DNA of 64,000 nucleotides from positions 62,001 through 126,000 of IMG/VR virus record IMGVR_UViG_3300024299_000645. One strand, 5' to 3'. Under the pieces are notes generated by a model. That model was given only the letters and a program-made list of their open reading frames with translations. It did not search any database and was not told the DNA's origin. The stretch comes from a virus. Positions within the stretch are counted from its first letter, which is position 1. Each line of letters opens with the position of its first letter. The position numbers were made by a program, and so were the translations under genes. Below are positions 16,799 to 25,672 of the stretch, one piece after another.

Positions 16799-17815
16799 AT
16801 GATAAATTCTGAATTTCAACCACTAAAAGAAATGATCGTGGGCGCTTCATATTTAAATCATACAAGTATGATTGAAGGGTTAGATCAAGTTATAGAAGAA
16901 ACAAATGAAGACTGTAGGACTTTAGCAGATATATTAACAGAGCTAGGGGTAAAAGTTCTAAGACCTAAACAGAAGGCATTTAATAAAAAAGTTCATCATC
17001 CTATAATGCCTAGAGATGTATTTGGGTTTTACGGCAATAAAATGATACAAACGTATGGGGCTATTCATTCAAGACAAGAAGAATTAATATGTTATGATGA
17101 AATAGTAAATACATATAAAGATAAGATTCTTATTAGAATGGGTAAGCCTGATATAGATGAAACAGAAGAAACTGAATATACTGAAGCCCATTCTAATAAG
17201 ATTAAAGTACAACAAAGATATGACAAATATAAAGATTTGTGTTTGTGGGAAACAGCTAACATGGTAAAATGCGGCGAGCATATTTTGCATACTCAATCCG
17301 CTGATAAAGATCCAATAAGTGGAAAAGGAACAGAAGTAGGTTTACAGTTTATGAAAGAGATGTTACCAGAATTTAAATTTATAGAGCTCCCAGTCGGTGG
17401 TCATATTGATGGTAAATTAGCTCTTTTAAGACCAGGACTTTTATTAACATGGCGGAAAGAATTTATTCCTGATGCACTCAAAAATTGGGATGCTATTATA
17501 GTAAATGATAAGTCCAAGTTACCGGACGAATTTAAAAGTACTCGTAAACAGCGGTTTTATAAAGACTATGTGCTAAAGTATTTGAGTGATTGGACAGGAT
17601 ATTGTGAAGAAACATATTTTGATGTTAATTGTATTTCAGTAAATGAAGATACAATAATTACTGCCGGCAGCGAAAAAGAAAATATTAAACAAATAGAAAA
17701 ATATGGTATTAATGTTATAAGATGGAAGCATCGTCATAGATACTTCTGGGATGGTGGTGTCCATTGTTTTACACAAGATACGGTAAGAAAGGGTTCCTGT
17801 GAAAGATACTTATAA
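16799..17815 (+). CDS. Amidinotransferase-like protein (GATM/arginine deiminase fold)
   Basis: A 338-residue protein of the guanidino-group-modifying superfamily. The catalytic set is visible: Asp in MPRDVFG (about residue 71), His in VGGHIDGKLAL (about 201) and the nucleophilic Cys in GGVHCFTQDTVRKG (about 323). A typical internal E lies in LWETANMV. These enzymes move the amidino group from arginine to an amine, or hydrolyse arginine-like substrates. The gene follows a radical SAM gene with a 5-base gap and overlaps the next one by 17 bases. A guanidino-containing product is a reasonable inference; deiminase or dimethylarginine-type hydrolysis is the alternative. Confidence 0.8.
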   Translation: MINSEFQPLKEMIVGASYLNHTSMIEGLDQVIEETNEDCRTLADILTELGVKVLRPKQKAFNKKVHHPIMPRDVFGFYGNKMIQTYGAIHSRQEELICYDEIVNTYKDKILIRMGKPDIDETEETEYTEAHSNKIKVQQRYDKYKDLCLWETANMVKCGEHILHTQSADKDPISGKGTEVGLQFMKEMLPEFKFIELPVGGHIDGKLALLRPGLLLTWRKEFIPDALKNWDAIIVNDKSKLPDEFKSTRKQRFYKDYVLKYLSDWTGYCEETYFDVNCISVNEDTIITAGSEKENIKQIEKYGINVIRWKHRHRYFWDGGVHCFTQDTVRKGSCERYL

Positions 17816-19241
17816 ACAATATATAGATAATGACCCGGAGACGCCTTCTTCAACATTTTGTGCGTTACCTTGGATGCACATTTCAACTCGCCCATCAGGT
17901 CATATGAGGGTATGCTGTACTGCAAATGCTTCTGCAGTACAAGATAAGAATTCAACAAATAAGACAATATCAGAAGCGGGTGTTCTCAGAAGAGATGATG
18001 GGAAACCTGCTAACCTAGCAACCACACGTTTACTAGATGCATGGAATAATGAGTATATGAAATCCGTGCGTAGAATGATGCTTAAAGGTGAGCGTCCTGC
18101 ATCTTGTTTAAAGTGCTTTAAGGAGGAAGATGCCGGACATAGAAGTAAAAGACAATGGGAAACATCAAAATGGGTCAACGAACTCGGACTGGAAGATGTT
18201 CTTAGCGGAACAGAAGAGGATGGAACCATTCCTCCAAGAGTACGGTATATTGATCTTCGGCTTGGCAGTAAGTGTAATCTTGCATGCGTTATGTGCAGTC
18301 CTCACGATTCATCTAAATGGGTAAAAGAATATAAACAGATTTGGCCTACTCTAGAAAATAAAAGACTCAAGTCTAATATGGAGTGGGAAAAGGAATCTGG
18401 GAAGTTAGCATGGTCGGGTGGTTCATATGCATGGCATAAAAAGAACCCGGAATTTTGGGAAGACTTTTATGAACAGGTACCTACACTAAGACAGTTATAT
18501 TGGGCAGGTGGTGAAGCACTTATAATGAATGAACATTATGAGGTTCTTGAAAAAATTATTGAAATGGGGCATGCTAAAAATATTGAATTGAGATATAATT
18601 CAAATGGTATAGAATGGCAACCTAATTTATTTGATCTTTGGAAAGAATTTAAAAATGTTATTATGCATTTTAGTATAGATGATTATGGTGAACGTAATCA
18701 TTATATTAGATATCCTGCACCATGGAAAAGAGTTGTAAAACAATTACACAAAATAGATGATTATCCACATGGCAATCTAAGATTAACAACTGCAACATGT
18801 GTTACAGCTCTAAATATTTTTTACCTACCTGAATTTATAACTTGGAAATTAGAAGAAGATTGGAAGTTATTAAATAAATTTCCTGCCGGTGCCGGAATGA
18901 TAGATTTGCACTTAGCATATTGGCCGCCCCAATTAAATTGTAAAGTATTACCTGATTGGTTTAAAAAAGAAACAACATTAAAATATAAAGATTTTGGAAA
19001 ATGGTTAAAGAGTAATTGGAAGAAGTGTAATGGGGTTGATGATTTAACTTGGGATGAATGGAAAGAGTTACCCTATGGTATAAAGAGATTAGAAGGATTA
19101 GTATCATTCATGAACGATGAAGATTGGTCGGAAAGGTTACCAGAAACAGTTGAATGGTGTTATACAGTATCAAAAAAAAGAGATTTAGATTTTAATAAAA
19201 TATTTCCAGATCTTGAATGGTTAGAGTGGTATAATAAATAG
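17799..19241 (+). CDS. Radical SAM protein with long N-terminal twitch-like module
   Basis: A 480-residue protein, one of the longest radical SAM members. The N-terminal ~120 residues hold CALPWMHIST, HMRVCCTAN and SCLKCFKEEDAG, the auxiliary-cluster module placed before the barrel. The catalytic CNLACVMCSPHDSSKW is at about residue 158, followed by LYWAGGEALIM, LRYNSNGIEW, MHFSIDDYGERNHYIRYPAP and a ~150-residue C-terminal helical region containing NIFYLPEF. It shares the W-rich style of 11506 and 27571. The next gene starts 12 bases downstream. Confidence 0.85.
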   Translation: MKDTYKQYIDNDPETPSSTFCALPWMHISTRPSGHMRVCCTANASAVQDKNSTNKTISEAGVLRRDDGKPANLATTRLLDAWNNEYMKSVRRMMLKGERPASCLKCFKEEDAGHRSKRQWETSKWVNELGLEDVLSGTEEDGTIPPRVRYIDLRLGSKCNLACVMCSPHDSSKWVKEYKQIWPTLENKRLKSNMEWEKESGKLAWSGGSYAWHKKNPEFWEDFYEQVPTLRQLYWAGGEALIMNEHYEVLEKIIEMGHAKNIELRYNSNGIEWQPNLFDLWKEFKNVIMHFSIDDYGERNHYIRYPAPWKRVVKQLHKIDDYPHGNLRLTTATCVTALNIFYLPEFITWKLEEDWKLLNKFPAGAGMIDLHLAYWPPQLNCKVLPDWFKKETTLKYKDFGKWLKSNWKKCNGVDDLTWDEWKELPYGIKRLEGLVSFMNDEDWSERLPETVEWCYTVSKKRDLDFNKIFPDLEWLEWYNK

Positions 19242-19253
19242 TAAAAACATATT

Positions 19254-20066
19254 ATGAAATTGACATATTTAAATAAAACAGTTGAAATTAATATTCCATC
19301 AACCACAAAACGGTTAAAGCAACAAGTTCTAGAAGATTTTTTTGATTCATATAAAGATGCAGATAAGGAACCATATGAAAATGAAGAATTTTTATTTAAA
19401 TTGGGTTCGTTTGAAGGTTCTTCAGATATAGAAGAAATTCCTGTTAATGTTATAGGACAATGGATGTCTGGTGGGGCAGATAGTTCTTTATTGGCTTATC
19501 TATTGTGTAAAAAAATACGTGATGAAGAATTGGATATTAAATTTCAACCTATATCTGTTCGTAGAGGCAGAGCGAACAATCCTATATATGCCGGAAACGT
19601 AATAGACTTTATAGAGGAAGATTTGGGTGTTGATTTCATTTTACCTCACGAGGTTTATTATCCTCCATTGGATGATGAATATATGAGAGAAATAAAAATA
19701 TTTTGGGAAAGAGATGATTATAATTTTCGTCATCGTAAATTTGAAATATTATATTCAGGAATCACTTCAAATCCACCAGCGGATGATTCAACAATACCTA
19801 AGAACAAAGAACGTGTTAGGGATGTCACTGAAGTTGATAAAATTGTTGAACAACGAAATGGATATAGACATTATATAAATCCATTTATAAATGTTAATAA
19901 AAAATGGGAGGCAGAAGCATATAAAGATAAAGGATTATTAGATTCTTTATTTCCATTGACATATAGTTGTGAAGGAAGTATTGAAGCCACAAAACATCAT
20001 ACTCAACATTGTAAAAGGTGTTGGTGGTGTCAGGAACGATATTGGGCATTTGGTAGATATGTATAA
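19254..20066 (+). CDS. PP-loop ATPase, QueC-like
   Basis: A 270-residue protein with the PP-loop SGGADSSLLAYLL (about residues 71-83), the adenylating motif of N-type ATP pyrophosphatases, and a C-terminal Cys4-like segment SCEGSIEATKHHTQHCKRCW plus WCQERYWAFG. That segment resembles the zinc motif and R-x-x-F end of QueC, whose true copy is at 38984. An N-terminal 60 residues are extra. QueC makes a nitrile from a carboxylate; relatives make amides or thio groups. The gene overlaps the next radical SAM gene by 8 bases, so the two may act together on the pathway substrate. Confidence 0.7.
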   Translation: MKLTYLNKTVEINIPSTTKRLKQQVLEDFFDSYKDADKEPYENEEFLFKLGSFEGSSDIEEIPVNVIGQWMSGGADSSLLAYLLCKKIRDEELDIKFQPISVRRGRANNPIYAGNVIDFIEEDLGVDFILPHEVYYPPLDDEYMREIKIFWERDDYNFRHRKFEILYSGITSNPPADDSTIPKNKERVRDVTEVDKIVEQRNGYRHYINPFINVNKKWEAEAYKDKGLLDSLFPLTYSCEGSIEATKHHTQHCKRCWWCQERYWAFGRYV

Positions 20067-21207
20067 TATAGAAGACAAGTCAAATAGATATCAGATTATT
20101 TGGGATTTAGGTCGTAGATGTTCTTATGCATGTACATATTGCCCCCCTCATCGTAATAATAAAACTTCTCCGTTTATAGATTTTGAAACATTAAGAAAAA
20201 CAATGAGTGGTGTTGCAGAGTATGCTCTTCTTTATGATAATTTTAGAAAGAAACCAGCTAAAAAGAAATTAAGTTTTACAGGAGGCGAACCAACTGTTCA
20301 TCCGGATTTTTTTAAACTTTTAAAATATATTAAAAACGAATTTCCTGATTTTAGTAGAGGCCTTACAACTAATGGTTGGTTTGGAAATAATATATTAGAT
20401 AAGGTATTGTCTTATACCACCGGTGGCACTATATCATATCATTGTGAATCAACAAAGAAACAAAAAAATCAAGTAATATCAAATGCAATAGTTTTAAGAG
20501 AAAAATATAAATGTAATGTAATGTTTCATAAAGATTACTTTTGGGAATGTGTAGATGTTTGTGAAAAGTTGGAAAAGAATGGTGTTGATTTTGTGCCCAG
20601 AATTATTGGTGATGATAACCCCACCGACAAGAAATCGATTAAATATGGATATACTCATGTCTATGGTCGCGAAGAAATGAAATGGTTTCGTAATTATTGG
20701 AAACAGAAAGGACAAAATGTTACAGAAGAAGGAGACACACAAAAAGGATTGGGAAGGCCATGTTGCGGAGGAAGATGTTTCAAAGCAGACGGCGTGGATA
20801 GTTATTTTCTCGCTGATACTAACTTTCTTGGTTGGAATTGTATGGTTAATTGGTACTTTCTCTTTTTAAATTCAGAAGCAAATCGAGTTTGGACTCATCA
20901 AACATGTGGTGTTAATTTAGATGGCGAAGTTGCACCACTGGGAAAGATTACAGACTTTGAAAAGATTATTGATGAGTTAGAACATGAATTATATGTTCAT
21001 AATCGTATACCGATGATTACATGTCCTAAAACATTTTGCGGATGCGGAATGTGTGTAACAAAAACTAGTCAGAATATTGAACCTATGTTTACTAAACACG
21101 TTGTGTCTGGTTTAGACCATTTTATTGTTCCACAAAAAGAAAGTAATTATGAAGTTGATATAACAACTAAAAAAGTTTTAAATGAACTTGATTCCTCAAA
21201 TGTTTAA
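20059..21207 (+). CDS. Radical SAM protein with C-terminal GWxC-type Cys module
   Basis: A 382-residue protein; the ATG at 20059, overlapping the ATPase stop, is preferred over one at 19969 because the latter lies deep inside the upstream gene. The motif CSYACTYCPPHRNN is at about residue 20, followed by SFTGGEPTVHP and LTTNGWF. The C-terminus has FLGWNCMVN, TCGVNLDGEV, TCPKTFCGCGMC, a Cys module also seen in 26558 (C-terminal) and, moved to the N-terminus, in 25657. The central TKKQKNQVIS region is variable. Its role is unknown. Confidence 0.8.
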   Translation: MYNIEDKSNRYQIIWDLGRRCSYACTYCPPHRNNKTSPFIDFETLRKTMSGVAEYALLYDNFRKKPAKKKLSFTGGEPTVHPDFFKLLKYIKNEFPDFSRGLTTNGWFGNNILDKVLSYTTGGTISYHCESTKKQKNQVISNAIVLREKYKCNVMFHKDYFWECVDVCEKLEKNGVDFVPRIIGDDNPTDKKSIKYGYTHVYGREEMKWFRNYWKQKGQNVTEEGDTQKGLGRPCCGGRCFKADGVDSYFLADTNFLGWNCMVNWYFLFLNSEANRVWTHQTCGVNLDGEVAPLGKITDFEKIIDELEHELYVHNRIPMITCPKTFCGCGMCVTKTSQNIEPMFTKHVVSGLDHFIVPQKESNYEVDITTKKVLNELDSSNV

Positions 21208-22186
21208 GATAGGTGTTGTTGAAATAGAATTATCTTCTTTATGTAATGCTAAATGTTCAGCATGCATGAGAACTATTTTGGATGAAAGAGATGAATGGTA
21301 TTATAAAGGCAATGTATCTTTAGATGATATAATTGATTGGTTCGAGTCTCTTGATATATCTGATACCAAAATAAAGATGTGTGGGGTTCTAGGTGACCCA
21401 ATGATTAACCCGGAATTATATGAAATAATATTTTATTTTCTATATGAAAAAAATGTCCGGGATATTGAAATGTCAACAAATGGCGGCACACGACCAATAC
21501 AATTTTGGAAAGACTTAGGACTATTATCAAAACAATCCAATAAAAGATTTCATATTCATTGGGCGGTTGATGGAGTTACAAGAAATGATTATAGAGAAAA
21601 CGTTATCCTGGATAAAGTATGGGAAAATATTAATGCTTACCATTCTACTGGCGGCCATAGTATCTGGCAGTATATCATTTTTGATTATAATGAAAGTGAA
21701 GTTGAAATGGCTAGAACAAAGGCAAAAGAAAATGGAATGAAATTTGCCACTAGAGTAAGTTGGAGAAATACATCAGAAAAAGCTAAAGTAACTTCCAAAG
21801 CCGCCAATAAAATAGATTCAGATTCTTATGAAGTAGTTGAAAAAAGGGCTAGATCGAAACAATATGAAGATGCCAGAATTGTTTGTAGACATAAAGTAAA
21901 GGGTGAAATATATATTGGGGCTAATAAAAGATTATGGCCGTGTTGTCATTTATATGATGAATCTATATCACATAAATCAAATGATATAAATCACTTATAT
22001 GGAAAAATCGGACACGACTTTAATGATTTAACAAAATATTCAATATCTAACATTTTAGAGAGCAATTGGTTTAAAACCGAATTAGAAGCAAGTTGGAATA
22101 AATTACATTCTCTACATTTACCTAGATGTTATTTGACTTGCGGGGATAATGGAAAAAGAGCAGTAATTAAAAATGTGGAGCCATAA
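21182..22186 (+). CDS. Radical SAM/SPASM protein
   Basis: A 334-residue protein with CNAKCSACMRTI at about residue 20, MCGVLGDPMINPE in place of the GGEP strand, EMSTNGGTRP, HWAVDGVTRNDYRENV and SIWQYIIFDYNE. The C-terminal auxiliary part has VCRHKVKGEIYI, RLWPCCHLYDES and LPRCYLTCGDNG. The G-D-P strand and NGG signature are shared with 16065, 22322 and 28676, which form one subfamily. Its start overlaps the previous gene by 26 bases, and the stop shares a base with the ATG of a 52-residue basic protein. Confidence 0.85.
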   Translation: MNLIPQMFKIGVVEIELSSLCNAKCSACMRTILDERDEWYYKGNVSLDDIIDWFESLDISDTKIKMCGVLGDPMINPELYEIIFYFLYEKNVRDIEMSTNGGTRPIQFWKDLGLLSKQSNKRFHIHWAVDGVTRNDYRENVILDKVWENINAYHSTGGHSIWQYIIFDYNESEVEMARTKAKENGMKFATRVSWRNTSEKAKVTSKAANKIDSDSYEVVEKRARSKQYEDARIVCRHKVKGEIYIGANKRLWPCCHLYDESISHKSNDINHLYGKIGHDFNDLTKYSISNILESNWFKTELEASWNKLHSLHLPRCYLTCGDNGKRAVIKNVEP

Positions 22187-22344
22187 TGAAAAAGAAAACT
22201 GGTAAACGAAAAAGTAAATCATGGCGCAGACGTATTCCACGATGTACTCTATGTACAACATGGCGCTGGCTGGGCAATGCGAAAGAACGTATACGATTTA
22301 GCGACCGAAGAAGAATGAAAAATGTGGAACCGGAAAACGATTGA
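22186..22344 (+). CDS. Small, strongly basic 52-residue protein
   Basis: An overlapping small frame between two radical SAM genes. It starts in TAATG coupling with the upstream stop and runs 23 bases into the next gene. The product starts MKKKTGKRKSKSWRRRIPRC and contains one C-x-x-C (CTLC), three Trp residues and about 20 Arg or Lys residues. Its position between modifying enzymes makes it a possible peptide substrate or RNA-binding accessory, but no leader or core repeat is visible. A MKNVEPEN segment near its end echoes the C-terminal KNVEP of the upstream protein, through a short DNA duplication. Confidence 0.5.
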   Translation: MKKKTGKRKSKSWRRRIPRCTLCTTWRWLGNAKERIRFSDRRRMKNVEPEND

Positions 22345-23248
22345 GTGGATAGATGTTGAGTTAACATCATTTTGTAATATAGCTTGCCCTGGCTGTCTTA
22401 GGCAAGAAAAGAGAGAGCAAGTTGAATCTATTTTAAATAAAAATATTATTGATTTTGAAGATCTTAAAAGATGGATTACCTCTAAAGAATTTCCTAATCT
22501 TAAATTATTAAATTTTTGTGGTTCCGTAGATGAGCCCACCCTTCATCCAGATATATTAGAAATTGTAAGACATTTTAAATCTTTTACAGATGTTAATATT
22601 GCATCTAATGGGTCTACCAAAACAAAAGAATTTTGGAAGGAGTTGGGTGAACTAGGGGCCTCAGTATTTTTTGGATTAGATGGAACAGATCAGGAATCAT
22701 TATTAAAATATCGAATCGGTTCTAATTTTAAAAAAGTGCAAGAAAATTGGAGAGCCTTTATAGGAGCAGGAGGCAACGCAACTTGGCAGTTTATTGTGTT
22801 TGACCATAACGAGCACTTATTTGATGATGCAGAAAGAATGTCGGAAGAGGAAGGGTTTAAAAGATTCAGAGCAATATTTTCTCATAGAGGAGGAAGTGGT
22901 GAAGTAAAAAAAGAAGTAGAAGAGGAAAAGGAGATTCGATGCAAATATGGAAATCAAAAAAGATTATTTATAAATCATACCGGAGCAGTGCTGCCTTGTT
23001 GTTATTTAAATTCCGAAGCTTTAGAAATAGCTGCTACTAGAAAAGGAAAAACTAAATTTGGAAAAATTTGGAATGACTCCGGCGGAATTTTAGCAAATAA
23101 TTTAAAATATAATACTATATCTGAAGTTATAGATGGTGAAATGTTTGACCTTATACAGAAATCTTGGGAGTGGCCGGATCCGGTAGAGAAATGTTGGAAT
23201 ACTTGTAAAGTTAAAAAAAGAGATATTTTTATAGATAAGGAGATATAA
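22322..23248 (+). CDS. Radical SAM/SPASM protein
   Basis: A 308-residue protein of the same subfamily as 21182: CNIACPGCLRQE at about residue 18, NFCGSVDEPTLHP, IASNGSTKT, FFGLDGTDQESLLKYRIG and ATWQFIVFDHNE. The C-terminal module has IRCKYGNQKRLFI, GAVLPCCYLN and EKCWNTCKVKKRD. It starts inside the preceding basic small gene (23-base overlap). The ATG is preceded by a purine-rich stretch (AAGAAGAATGAAAA). A 1-base gap separates it from the next gene, which has an AAGGAG ribosome-binding site. Confidence 0.85.
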   Translation: MWNRKTIEWIDVELTSFCNIACPGCLRQEKREQVESILNKNIIDFEDLKRWITSKEFPNLKLLNFCGSVDEPTLHPDILEIVRHFKSFTDVNIASNGSTKTKEFWKELGELGASVFFGLDGTDQESLLKYRIGSNFKKVQENWRAFIGAGGNATWQFIVFDHNEHLFDDAERMSEEEGFKRFRAIFSHRGGSGEVKKEVEEEKEIRCKYGNQKRLFINHTGAVLPCCYLNSEALEIAATRKGKTKFGKIWNDSGGILANNLKYNTISEVIDGEMFDLIQKSWEWPDPVEKCWNTCKVKKRDIFIDKEI

Positions 23249-23249
23249 T

Positions 23250-24653
23250 ATGAAGCAATGTTTTTATGCAATGGGTGGAATCAATTATAAAAACGGAACT
23301 GTTTCATGTTGTCCAAGGCAGGCAGATCAATTAGTTTTTCAGAATGATACTTTTTTACCTTCAGAAATTTTCAATCATGAAAATTTTAAAGAGTTGAGAA
23401 GAAAACTTCATAATGATGAATGGCCTAATGGATGCGATACATGTGAATCAATGGAGGAAGTTGGTGTCGCTTCTATGAGAAATGATTTCACTTTAGAAAA
23501 GAATGGAAGCTTTTATAAGGATCAAGGAAAACCACCTGAAGGCGCTAATATATATACTGTTCAATTTTATGAAGAATTTCATAAAGAACATTGTCCAGAA
23601 GAACATTTTTTAATAAAGTGTTATAATCCAGAAACTCATGAGACGAGGAATGAAGGGCTGAGACACATAGAACTTAGGTTTAGTAATGCTTGCAATTTTG
23701 CTTGTAAACATTGTTCTAAAGTATTTTCTTCTGGATGGAAAGGTAAGCTTCAAAATTTTATACCAGATGAAGAATCAAAGTTATACGATTTAAAACAATT
23801 ATTGGGGACTGAGCATAGACATGATAAGGATGACGATTATGAAATGGCTTTAACTGTTGAACAATCCTTACAAATAGTTGATGATTTAAATGCTAATTTT
23901 CCTTATCTAGAACATATTAATTTTGCAGGAGGAGAACTTTTATATCAAAAACAATTCCTTCCGGTATTAAAAAAATTAGGAGATCATCCTAATGCTTCTA
24001 ATATACATCTTAGTTTTCATTCTAATTTTAATTCTGATTTTGATGTTGTTAAATTGTCTGAATTATTATTACCATTTAGTACTTCCACTATTACAATATC
24101 GATTGATGCAGGCCGAACGTTTTATTCTTATTTTAGAAGTGGTGGGACATGGGAACAATTAGAAAAAAATATTAAAAAGTTTAGAGAATATAATGATTAT
24201 ACCTGGTTGGATATTACATGTACAACTTCAATATATCAAATGCTGGACATTTATGATGTATTTGAATCTTTTATAAGTTTAGAAGCATCTGTTAATATAT
24301 CTATAGTGCAATCTCCAAAATATTTAGATCCTTCATTGATATTATTAGATTTTGAAAAAGAAACAATGAAAGATATAGAAAAAACAGAGGAGCTAATTAA
24401 GTCATTTTTCGATAAACCTATAGAAAGGGTTTCCGAAAAAACTGGACACATGTATTGGGTAAAGCATGAACAAACTCTGGAAAAACTGCATCGCATAGTT
24501 AAATATATTAAAAGTTTTAAACCCAAATATCATGATTATAATAGATTTTTAATTTATAGAAAAAAATCCGATATGATATGGAATGAAAATTTTAATGACT
24601 ATTTTCAAAACTATCAAATAGATGAACATAATGAATTGATTCGCGTAAAATGA
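23250..24653 (+). CDS. Radical SAM protein with N-terminal twitch-like module
   Basis: A 467-residue protein. The N-terminal module has CFYAMGGINY, GTVSCCPRQ and GCDTCESMEEVG. The catalytic CNFACKHCSKVFSSGW is at about residue 147, followed by HINFAGGELLYQ, LSFHSNFN, ITISIDAGRTFYSYFRSGG and a ~130-residue C-terminal helical part. The start is supported by AAGGAG 8 bases before the ATG, one of the strongest sites in the cassette. It overlaps the next gene by 4 bases. Confidence 0.85.
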   Translation: MKQCFYAMGGINYKNGTVSCCPRQADQLVFQNDTFLPSEIFNHENFKELRRKLHNDEWPNGCDTCESMEEVGVASMRNDFTLEKNGSFYKDQGKPPEGANIYTVQFYEEFHKEHCPEEHFLIKCYNPETHETRNEGLRHIELRFSNACNFACKHCSKVFSSGWKGKLQNFIPDEESKLYDLKQLLGTEHRHDKDDDYEMALTVEQSLQIVDDLNANFPYLEHINFAGGELLYQKQFLPVLKKLGDHPNASNIHLSFHSNFNSDFDVVKLSELLLPFSTSTITISIDAGRTFYSYFRSGGTWEQLEKNIKKFREYNDYTWLDITCTTSIYQMLDIYDVFESFISLEASVNISIVQSPKYLDPSLILLDFEKETMKDIEKTEELIKSFFDKPIERVSEKTGHMYWVKHEQTLEKLHRIVKYIKSFKPKYHDYNRFLIYRKKSDMIWNENFNDYFQNYQIDEHNELIRVK

Positions 24654-25672
24654 AACATTTTTGCATGGCGCCATTTACTCATATACAAATGAACCCGGCC
24701 GGAGAAATAAATCCATGTTGTATTTTTGATAAAAGAATTTATCCAAGATATGATAGTTTAGAAATGGCTTTTAATGGTCCAGAAAATTCGGAACTTAGAA
24801 GTAAGATGTTAAACGATGAATGGATTAAGGGTTGTGAAAAATGTTATAGGGATGATGAAATAGGTAAACCAAGTTATCGTAAAAATTTCAATAACAAATA
24901 TGATAAAAGTTATATTCAAAATCCAAAAATAAAGGAACTAGAATTTTCTGCTTCCAATTTATGTAATTTTAAATGCATAGGTTGTAATTCTAAATTTAGT
25001 TCGGCGATTGGTGGAAAATTATATAAAAATTTATTACCGGATTTAGATTTAAGTGAATTAGAAGATTTAAAGATTCTTGGTGGTGAGCCATTTATGGATC
25101 CACTGTATTTAGAATTGTTTAACACTCTTAAAATTGAAAATATTAATTTAATGATTGTTACAAATAATTCTATTTTTCCAAATGAAAAATGGAGAGAGTA
25201 TCTTACCAGATTTAAAAGTTTGAATTATAATGTTAGTATTGACGGAATTGGTGAGGTAGCGGAGTTTGTTAGATATGGAACCAAGTGGTCTCGATTTGAA
25301 AAGAATTTTGATAAACAATTAAAACATTTTTTCGTAATACCTCATTACGTCTTTCATACCCTTAATAGCACGGACTTAACTGATACGATTAAGTGGATAG
25401 AATCAAAAGGGATAACTAATAATACTATATCATATGATTTTTTAGATGGACCGGAATGGTTGAATGCATCTTATTTGCCTTCTAATGTAAAAGATATCAT
25501 AATAAATAATAATGACAATTTTTTACAAAAAGAAATAATAAACTTCTTAAAGTCTAATGAATTTGATAAAAGTTATTGTATTAAGTTAATTAAGTGGATG
25601 AATGAAAGAGATGACCTTCCAGATAAATGTGAAGAGATATATTACGAGGTCTCCAAATGCTTAAAGTCTTAA
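24650..25672 (+). CDS. Radical SAM protein with N-terminal twitch-like module
   Basis: A 340-residue protein. The N-terminal Cys module (FCMAPFTHIQ, GEINPCCIFD, GCEKCYRDDEIGKPSYR) precedes CNFKCIGCNSKFSS at about residue 104, then KILGGEPFMDP, IVTNNSIFP, NVSIDGIGEVAEFVRYG. This is the same layout as 8420-9532, and the two are probably recent paralogues. The PCC plus C-x-x-C pattern before the barrel matches what is elsewhere a C-terminal SPASM pattern. It overlaps both neighbours. Confidence 0.85.
   Translation: MKHFCMAPFTHIQMNPAGEINPCCIFDKRIYPRYDSLEMAFNGPENSELRSKMLNDEWIKGCEKCYRDDEIGKPSYRKNFNNKYDKSYIQNPKIKELEFSASNLCNFKCIGCNSKFSSAIGGKLYKNLLPDLDLSELEDLKILGGEPFMDPLYLELFNTLKIENINLMIVTNNSIFPNEKWREYLTRFKSLNYNVSIDGIGEVAEFVRYGTKWSRFEKNFDKQLKHFFVIPHYVFHTLNSTDLTDTIKWIESKGITNNTISYDFLDGPEWLNASYLPSNVKDIIINNNDNFLQKEIINFLKSNEFDKSYCIKLIKWMNERDDLPDKCEEIYYEVSKCLKS

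Noticed and set aside
20059-21207. Radical SAM genes as QueE (7-carboxy-7-deazaguanine synthase)
   Set aside because: QueE has an unusual C-x14-C-x2-C loop and is about 220 residues. None of the 17 members shows that motif, so QueE is not in this window.
22160-22344. A duplicated radical SAM start or small repeat element
   Set aside because: The shared AAAAATGTGGA-CC sequence is only 14 bases; it is too short to call a mobile or repeat element, though it is mentioned for the small gene.
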